Source: Parelaphostrongylus tenuis
Taxonomy: Eukaryota; Nematoda; Chromadorea; Rhabditida; Metastrongylidae
Direction: 5' to 3'
DNA: 64,000 nt
Assembly: GCA_019055375.1 (NCBI GenBank)
Contig: JAHQIW010006216.1
Coordinates: 22,554-86,553 of the forward strand
Shown here: one piece after another, positions 56,190 to 64,000 of the stretch
Layout of the letters: each line of letters opens with the position of its first letter
Numbering within the stretch: the first letter of the stretch is position 1
The notes under the pieces: model-generated
What the model saw: only the letters and a program-made list of their open reading frames with translations
What the model was told of the DNA's origin: nothing
The model's database searches: none
Made by a program: the position numbers and the translations under genes

Positions 56190-58577
56190 TATGAATTTAT
56201 ATAAAGTGATCATCAAATGTCTTTATCTTACCTAGACTATGCCTCCAGTACGAAACAAGTGCTACAAAGAAGTACTCAGGAATGTTGGAATGTTTATACA
56301 AAATTTTCAAAGAAGAAGGTGTTAGAGGTCTATATAAAGTAAGTAGTTCAAGTGACCTTCATGTTATGAAATTATTTTAAACAAGGACTGGGATGAAAAA
56401 ACATCACTTATTTCAGGGTTTCATCCCGGGATTATTCGGAACTACTCATGGTGCTCTACAATTCATGTTATATAATCGTCTCAAGGCTTGGCGCTGTGAA
56501 ATGCTGGGTTTGACCTGGGACGCTCCTTTAGTATGTGTTATTATGTTGGGAAACATCAATTATTTTTACGGTGGGAGTTCAGCGTATCCACTGCGACACT
56601 GGTTTTTGAAAAGTCCGGCATTTTCTTGAAAACCAGAATGTTGCTGTTTAGGGCTTCATTACGATTTCCCAGAATTTAAGAAAAGTTTAAATTTGTGAAA
56701 AATTTTTGACACAAGTACAGCGGCTTCACAAATCAGCAGTTTGTTCGGGGACGCTGTCGCGTGCCGAACGGAAACCAACTTATTGGATCGTTTCACACCT
56801 GGAGATATAAGCACTCGTCGGAAAGTTTCGTAGAAAAGCTTGTGAGCTCTAAAGAATTATCGTGTGACTGCGATATAGAAATAAAATTGATGTATTGTTG
56901 AGAAAATACGTGTGGAGAACAAAGATTACGAAGGCGAACACCACACGAGGACGAACTACTGTGAAGCATCGACTCATAAATCGGTTTCGAAAGAAGACCA
57001 AACGTGTTAAATCGTTAGCCGAATACAACTTTTGTTAATAAACTCGTACAACAAGGCGTGATCAATAAAGAAAATATGATGTAGAGTGGTGTGCAAAAAC
57101 GTTTGCTTCAGCCGGGATTTGAACTTAGATCTTTCTTTCCGGGAGCATGTGGTAAACCGTTGCACCATCGATGCTCGTTCTGCAGTTCACTCTTTCTACG
57201 CTACAACGCGTTATCTGTCAACAGCCAACTGTCTACGGTGTGGCGGGCAGTCATTATTGACATTGAACCCACTTTTGTTGACAGATATTGGGTTTCAATA
57301 ATCAATCGGAAATCATCTTATTTGACCGCCGATTGCGGTGTTATGATGTTTAAATAAGCCTCAATGATGTAGAGTGGTGTGCGAAAACGTTTGCGTCAGT
57401 CGGGATTTGAACCCAGATCTTACTCTTTCCGTCCCGCCACACCGTAGACGGTTGGCTGTTTACAGATAACGCATTGTAGCGTAGAAAGAGTGGAGTGCAA
57501 AACGAGCGTCGGTGGTGCAACGATTTAGCACTTACTCCCGAAAGAGTAGAATCTGGGTTCAAATCCCAGCTGGGGCAAACGTTTTTGCTACATCATTGGG
57601 TTTATTTGAACATCATAACACCGCAATCGGCGGTCAAGTAAGATGATTTCGATTGATTCAAGAAATATGATTAATCTGTAATGCCGAAGTGAAAGTAAAG
57701 TCGGTTTACAATATATCATGGCTACCTGAGCAAGCCGTAAATAATACCGACATCTGCAGGGATAGATATCTGGGAGAAAGCAAGTGTGTTATCACTGTCA
57801 ACGGGTGATTAGCTAATCAGCTAGCATACACCTCATCTTGTTTATAAGGAGCTCGCCGAGTGAAATTTTCCATTCGAGCGATGCTTTTCCGAAGAAGATC
57901 CGACTCGCGACTGTGGGGCACCGACTCGGATCAGTCGAAACGTTGACTGATTAAAACTTTCCATGAACAGCCTGGTGCATTAGGCTTATTTAACAAAGAG
58001 AAAAAGATGTGTGGGCTGCATCGAATTTATGGGTTTCTAAGGCGAGGGAGCTCATGTAGCGGAGTGATTAGAGGTGCACGGCAAATATTAGTGATCTTTG
58101 GTTCGTTTTTGCAGCTTACCCAGGTTTACCAATCTATTCCTGGCGCTGTCGGCAGATCTGGAAGCATAGCGGCACCGAGTTGCTATATCAAGTCACAGTA
58201 GGTCATTGCGCAATTTATGTATTATCTATTCATCCCGCTGCAACAAAGCATAGTGCAGCGCATTAAGGAGTGATAAACACGGAAGTCGTTATCCCTTTTA
58301 TTATGAAGTCTGGTTTGCTCAAAATTGAAAGGCCAAACTATCTCCTGCTGAGGCCTATGTGGTTCCAATTATCTTGATTAACTACATTCCTGCACTTGCT
58401 GATAAGAAGTTAAGGCCATTTCTGGAAATTGATCGGCTCGTACTAAATGTAGACAATACATAATGTAAATATAGAAGATTTCTTCTAGCTACTCTAATTT
58501 ACAGAATTCGCAAGACTACTTAGTGTTTTCGGCTGTCTCTAAAACAATTGCAACCACTGTTCACTTTCCCGTATCAG
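52329..58577 (+). CDS. SLC25A32: SLC25A32-type mitochondrial folate/FAD carrier, incomplete
   Basis: SLC25A32 proteins are six-helix inner-membrane carriers moving folate or FAD into mitochondria. Exons found are 52329-52458, 52520-52670, 52706-52862, 56236-56338, 56417-56530 and 58505-58577. Exon 1 holds repeat 1 with the carrier signature [10 protein letters not shown]. Exon 2 has [20 protein letters not shown]. Exon 3 has repeat 2, NPIWVTKTR. Exons 4-5 have [26 protein letters not shown] and [14 protein letters not shown]. Exon 6 has [20 protein letters not shown], opening repeat 3. Exon 3 has one extra base near CCCCAAAA 52768-52775, and exon 6 one extra C at 58568-58570. With these read through, all phases join. 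The remaining third repeat (the RARLQ and YKGIAPN-type blocks) was not found up to the window end. Introns 3 (3.4 kb) and 5 (2 kb) are long. Confidence 0.88.
53560..53740 (+). repeat. Degenerate SINE-B fragment in carrier intron 3
   Basis: Words GTCTAGGGGATGCTGATTTG and CAGATATGCATTCACTAG follow the SINE-B order. The rest of intron 3 (52863-56235) contains no recognised gene. Open frames 53894-54166 and 54584-54926 lack motifs. Confidence 0.4.
56140..56192. repeat. AT dinucleotide microsatellite
   Basis: An uninterrupted TA run of about 30 bases is flanked by TATACATATA and ATATGCATATG variants, just upstream of carrier exon 4. Confidence 0.9.
57075..57665. repeat. SINE-A copies in an inverted, nested arrangement
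   Basis: Minus copies begin at about 57083 and 57368, and a plus copy lies at about 57505-57620 (B box GGGTTCAAATCCCAGC). Each minus start reads GTAGAGTGGTGTGC. The right part (57435-57660) is the complement of 57176-57345, sharing ACCGTAGACGGTTGGCTGTT-like and ACCGCAATCGGCGGTCAA words. They lie in carrier intron 5. Confidence 0.75.
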
Positions 58578-58599
58578 GTTTCTCAGAACACGAATGCAG

Positions 58600-59390
58600 G
58601 TATGTGATTATTATGTGTAGATCGAAATTTGTCGCAGTAAAAATTATTGACTTCGAAAAATATTAGCAAGCGCGGTCGTTAATGAAAGAAAAACAAATTA
58701 GACAGGTATTCGTAGTTTGAACAATTGCAAAACTAACAAAGCATGAAGATGCAGTATAAAATTTCTCCAAAATCTACCCAGGTGGTATCAGTAAATTGAA
58801 TATGGTTGACCATCACATGCGTACGTCCCAAACTGTAGTGAGTTTTCTTGCGGACAAAAATCTACTTCCCAAGAGTTTGTCACCTCATCTGAGAAATGTT
58901 CCTGGGTGTTGGACTGTGAAGTACAACGGAGCGGGCTCATCTCCCAGCAACGCTTCCAAGCGAAGTGTTCAACGTATACCCAGAAAGCCCAATAAGAGTA
59001 AATAATGCCGGAAATTACCATCGTCCTCGATTAAGTAGTCGCAAGGGGGTGATTCTCCCTCTGATTCACAAGGCCGACGAATGCCTGATTTGGAAACGGC
59101 GTTGTAAAGGATTCAAACTTCACAGCAAGGGAAAGTCGATATCGTGAACTACTATTCACCAACTGCGTACACTTGATGAAAGTTTTCTCAAAAGCGTTCT
59201 ACAAAAGTTGGAGAATGTCATCCGCAGCGGAAAGTTCACAATTTACTACGATTGGAAAAAAGTTGAGGGACATTTTGATAAGTCATGAGATAACTCCCAT
59301 GTATAACATGGGAATATCTTAGTTTCTCATGTGGATTTCCCATTAGAGGTCTAGATATTGACGTTTTTATTTTCATCTTGTTACGAGCCT
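58600..59390. other. No gene recognised downstream of carrier exon 6
   Basis: Open stretches at 58796-59005 and 59150-59290 (frame reading TTIHQLRTLDESFLKSVLQK, then SGKFTIYYDWKKVEGHF) look protein-like and could be a decayed transposase, but I cannot name it. Carrier exon 7 was not found here. Confidence 0.35.
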
Positions 59391-59395
59391 CTGTC

Positions 59396-59735
59396 ATGTC
59401 CAACGATAAAATCGAAGTTCGTTTCTATTGCGTAATTATTAAATAAAGAATTCCTCACAGCCGAGCTGCAGTCGATGAAATCCACGAGGCATGAAAGGGA
59501 GGGGAGGGCACAAAAAGCAAATCTGCTGCTGGACGTTGATTTTCGGTGCTTCAATGCCGAAGATCTTGACCACGAAGACAAGTCTCGTCCAGGACGTTCA
59601 ACAAACTTGAACAACGATGATTTGATTGCGCTATGAAAGATGAACTGTCGATACTTCGACCAAATCTGAAAACTTGGCGGACCAAGACGAAAAGTCATAG
59701 AAAATGATGGCCTTTATTTTGAAGAATCTTAATTA
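59396..59735 (+). pseudogene. Internally deleted mariner element
   Basis: The start MSNDKIEVRFYC is followed after frame changes by RCFNAEDLDHEDKSRPGRST and NLNNDDLIAL. A jump then leads to a mariner C-terminus, KVIENDGLYFEES, and a stop near 59730. The catalytic domain is lost. Confidence 0.75.
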
Positions 59736-61125
59736 TTGTTTTTGTTTGGAATTTCATGCGTGAATTTTCAATTTTTCGCAAATACCCCAGAACTTTCTTT
59801 TGAACCTAATAGTCACTGAAGAATTCAATGCCAGATTTGGAACCACCAGCGATAATGAAACAGGATAGGAAATTCAGAACATGAGAACTCAAGATCAATA
59901 ACCTTCTTTATAGGATTTCTTGTTTGCAGCTCATCTTTGATATGAAAACTCATTTTAAAGAAAAGAGGAAAATGCTTGATGGACGTGGCAGTCTACCATC
60001 GTCACGACTCATGAGGAGGAGATCGATCATACTGTATACTATCAGAAAATAGTGCCTCTTTGATATTTCAGTGGTAACTTGATTCTGTGCAGAATGACCA
60101 CCGCCTTTCGCGAAATTCAGCTATAAGCTGGAGAAGAAGTGTTGTCATCGGCCAAGAAAAAAAAACAAGTCGTGCACTACGAGGATGTTCTCAGAAAAGT
60201 TTCTCCTTGCATGGCTCTGGCAGATTAAGGAAGAGCCAAGCGAAACTACAAGCTGCTTATCAGTGCATTTCAAACTTGGGTGGGATTAGCATCGGCTCCT
60301 TGAACAAGAAGTCCAAATCGCTTTCCATTACCACTAAGGAGGCTCGAAATAATAAGGAAACTGAGGTTTGATTCTGCCGCGACGCACTAAGTAAGCGTAT
60401 AGTAAATACCATCTGTGGCAGGTCCTTGCGAGCTGATTTACTTTGGTACAGGCAAGATAACTGTTAGGAGCAGCTCAAAAGCGACTAGTCTGAAGAAATG
60501 CCATAGATTTTTCCAATTTTATATTCCGCTATTAACCCTGATGAACGAAGATGAAACCGCCAGCATCATTCCGCTGTGATATGGAATTGTTGACGGAAAT
60601 ATTGTGTACTATCTTCCCCATTCCGTAACTCCTAAATGCGGAATTCGAAATTTTTTTTTGGCGAAGAACCACTCGGGATTTTTGCTTCTAACGTTCGAGT
60701 TGCATTAATAAGCATGGACAAAGGCGCAGCTCGAGGATATGAGTCTACATGAAGTTATTGCGAGACATTTGCAATTGAAATTTCGGAAGGAATCAATTCC
60801 ACTCTTTCTGCGCATATGGAAGATCTTGAATGAGGCTCGAGCAGTTGAATAAACAGAATTTGATAGGTTTTGCTGCATGGACCCACATCCACAGCGTGCC
60901 TTTGATTATTGAAGGCAATATCGTTTTCCTTTCGTCCTAATATTTATCGACTATGACAACGCGTTTCCAACGTCATAACGAATGCAATCCTATCAGTGCT
61001 CTCGATCAAGGTGTAGACCGTTGTAATTATGAAAATTATGTGGTGTGCTGCAGCGTAGGAATACAAATTCCCATCGACTCATCACCACAAAAGCATAAAG
61101 CTATTGGCGTTGGTCAACTCCTTGA
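59736..61125. other. No gene recognised
   Basis: Open frames 60087-60371 and 60953-61165 show no family motif. No carrier exon, RNA gene or clear repeat was seen. Confidence 0.35.
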
Positions 61126-61127
61126 GG

Positions 61128-61390
61128 AATGCGCGATGCATTCCTCAATTTTTAGCTCTGTTTGAGGTAATTGAATGCATATCTGGCCTCTACAATGGCT
61201 CGCGAGTGGCCTATAAATGTATAAAAGTCAGTGTTCCTATTTCCCTAGACAAGTCTGATACCAGTCTGGTCTACTCGACCCCGAAGGAATGGACAGACTT
61301 GGTGAGCCTTGAGTGCGGAATCGAATAATCGACCACATGTGCGGCGCAGAGCACCTCATTATTGCTGTGCCACACGCTGCTCCGCACCAT
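61128..61390 (-). repeat. SINE-B copy
   Basis: The complemented B box region is near 61320, the body complement (AGACAAGTCTGATACCAGTC) near 61250, and the 3' end (AATTGAATGCATATCTGGCC) near 61170. Confidence 0.7.
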
Positions 61391-62345
61391 GTCCCATAGA
61401 AAGTTGTTCGACTGAGCGGCACCATATCGTCAAAGCTTTCCACTGCGATGGTATATGAAATTGCTGGATTGGAACAAAAAGGTACAAATATTGGAGCAAA
61501 AACCCATCTAAAATTTGTTTCTCTAATGGTATCGTAATCTCTCGAAGAAAACCACTGAAGCACAAACCATGCTCACTAAATCGAGGAAGTGGTAGAAAAG
61601 ATCTGAATATACATAAACAGAAAACCCATTTCTTTAGGATCTGTTGTGCGAAGGTGAACAAATGAATTGAATGGTTGTCTGGTTACGCGAGCCTCCTCGT
61701 GCGTTCACCTGTGACATTCAGTGAACCTGATAAGCAACTTGTAGGAGGAATCAGAAACAAGAGCAAATCAGCGTGGGCTGCATTCGGGCCTCTCAAAAAG
61801 GCTACCGGCTAACAATGTCGATATAATAGTCCCACCAGCACTCTGCTATGCAGCAGGGATAGTGGTTGATACTTTAATCACCTTAGAAGTCTGGGCATCG
61901 CCCATAGTGTACTCGAACAAAGTTTTCTTAAATTTAATTGGCACTCGCCTAACCGGTCTGCTCAGTTTCAAATCTCCGAGAACTATCCCGTATTCGAATT
62001 CAGTAATACATAGATCGGTAATGAAACGCAGACCGGCTGATTAGATAATAAGAAGAACTGATGGCGGTTGGACGGAAGGAATTATGAGTGAACTGCAAAG
62101 AGAATGCATGCATTATCTTGGCACAGCCACTTCAAATCATGGACGGACGTGTTTGTGGCTATTGTCAACCGCTTGCATCTGCAGATGACAACGAGTTTCG
62201 AAAGTCATGGGCTACACATACGTCACCATGTTCGGAACTGACTACTATCGTGGACGAAATTTGCTGGGATTCGCAGTGTCAGTGAGGACGGTTGTCTAAG
62301 ATTTCAAGTAAGTGATAAGAATTTAGGAGGCAAGTTAGGACAGTG
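61391..62345. other. No gene recognised
   Basis: A 65-codon open frame at 62088-62285 contains a CGYC pair but no identifiable domain. Nothing else was seen before the A/C tract. Confidence 0.35.
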
Positions 62346-62359
62346 ATTAGTAATATAGT

Positions 62360-64000
62360 GCTCAAAAAAACACAAATCACAACAATCAAACACAACAAAC
62401 ACACAAAACACAAAACAAAAAACAAAAACACAAAACAAAAACACAAAACACAAAAAACAACAACACACAAACCACAAACACAACAAACACAAACACACAA
62501 CAAAACACACACAACAACAACAACAACAACACAATCACACCACAAAAACAACACAAACAACACACAACACCACACACAAACACAAAACACAAAAAACAAC
62601 AAACACAAACAACATCAACACAAAAACAACAAAACACACAAAAACAACACACAAAAACACACACCACAAAACCAAAAAAAACAAAACCAAAACAACAACA
62701 CCAACACAACAAAACTCACACACAACACACACAACACAAAACACAAACAACATCAAACACAATCACAACACAACAACACAACAAACAAAACAAACAAACA
62801 CAAATCACACACACAACAAACAACAAACAAAAAACAATCAACAAAAACAAAACACAACACACAACAAACAACAAACAAAACAAAAACAACACAACAAAAC
62901 AAACACAAAACAAACACACAAAACACAACACACAACAAACAACAACACAAACAACACACAAAAAACACAACACACAAACAACACAACACAACAACAACAA
63001 ACAAACACAAAACAACAACAAAACACAACAAAACACACAACACAAACAACAAACAAACACAAACAAACAACACAAAAACAAACAAAACAACAAACAAACA
63101 ACAAACAAACACAAAACAACACACACAACAAAACAACAAACACACAAACAAACACACAAAAACAACAACAACAAACACAAAACACAAACAACACAAACAA
63201 CAAAAACACACAACACAACACACAAACAACAACACACACAAAACAAACACAAACAACAAAAACAACAAACAACAAAAACAAACACAAACAACAACACAAA
63301 ACACAAACAACACAACACAACAAAAACACAAACAAAACAAACAACAAACACAACAAAACACAACAAAACACAAACAACAAACAAAAACAAACACAAAACA
63401 ACAACACAACACAAAAAACACACAACAACAAAACACAACAACACAAACAAAACAAACAACACAAACAAACAACACACAAAACAACAACAAAAAACAAACA
63501 AACAACAACAAAACAACACACAAACAACAAAACACAACAAAAACACAACACAAACACACAAAAACAAACAAACACAACAAAACACAACAAAAACACAACA
63601 AACAAACAACAAACACAAAACAAAAAAAAACACACAACAAAAAAACACAACAAACAACAAACACAACAACAAACAAAACAAACAACACACAACAAAACAC
63701 AAAACAAACAAAAACAACACACAAAAAACACAACAAACAACAACAAACAACAACAACACACAAACAACAAACAAAAACAACAAAACAACAACACAACAAA
63801 ACACAACAAAAACAAAACACAACATACATCATCACATCACAAAAAGCAAACAAAAACAAAGCATCCACAACAAATCATCATCACACAACACATCAATCAC
63901 ATCAACACATCAACAACCCACAAAAATCAAAATCACACAAGCAAAAACATCAAACAATCAAATCACACAATCATCACATCACAGTCATCACAGGACAAAA
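62360..64000. repeat. A/C-only low-complexity tract
   Basis: From 62360 the plus strand is almost only A and C in irregular ACA/AAC order. Between 62839 and 63824 (986 bases) there is not a single G or T. After 63825 scattered T and rare G return, but the sequence stays simple to the window end. Long minus-strand open frames of Cys/Val/Leu/Phe here are a consequence of composition, not genes. No fixed repeat unit is visible. Confidence 0.95.

Noticed and set aside
58600..62345. Last exons of the SLC25A32-type carrier
   Set aside because: I searched by eye for the third carrier repeat (RARLQ, YKGIAPN, FVVYE) and found none on the plus strand. It may lie beyond the window or be lost.
62279..63868. 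Several long minus-strand ORFs (up to 371 codons) of Cys/Val/Leu/Phe
   Set aside because: They exist only because the strand lacks G and T on one side, so stop codons cannot form. Composition explains them fully.

Overview
The window is nuclear DNA of a nematode, most likely a strongylid (clade V), hookworm-like worm. Genes have many short exons with GT..AG introns and U-rich acceptors. An AG acceptor lies 3 to 26 bases before the start codon of every recognised gene, as expected for spliced-leader trans-splicing. The encoded proteins are conserved eukaryotic ones, and more than half of the DNA is interspersed repeats.

Five conserved genes were assembled by hand from exon similarity. On the minus strand are UTP23 (13291-16203, a PIN-domain ribosome-biogenesis protein) and prx-3/PEX3 (18220-27308, a peroxisome membrane biogenesis factor). 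On the plus strand are an hnRNP L homologue (31766-40667, four RRM domains and an RGG tail), psmd-9 (41283-45022, a PDZ proteasome-assembly chaperone) and an SLC25A32-type mitochondrial carrier (52329 to at least 58577, with its last exons not found). Frames join cleanly except at three single-base breaks (prx-3 exon 2, carrier exons 3 and 6) and one uncertain junction in the hnRNP L gene. A possible sixth gene on the minus strand (about 1690-3200) is supported only by exon-like pieces.

The rest is mostly mobile DNA. It includes relics of several mariner/Tc1 transposons, an RTE-type LINE tail, a Penelope-like element (RT plus GIY-YIG endonuclease), several tRNA-derived SINE families, foldback elements with long inverted arms, GC-rich MITE-like repeats, a 108/111-bp coding-like minisatellite with a 330-bp higher-order period, and a roughly 1.5-kb tract of almost only A and C at the right end.

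The most interesting system is a dispersed repeat family of roughly 310 bp carrying a type I hammerhead self-cleaving ribozyme. Seven copies or fragments occur here. Two have every core nucleotide intact (20211-20253 and 30554-30596). The repeats are often arranged as inverted pairs, and one sits directly beside a Penelope-like 3' end. This suggests retrozyme-like, ribozyme-processed RNA elements that may be mobilised by a Penelope-type reverse transcriptase.
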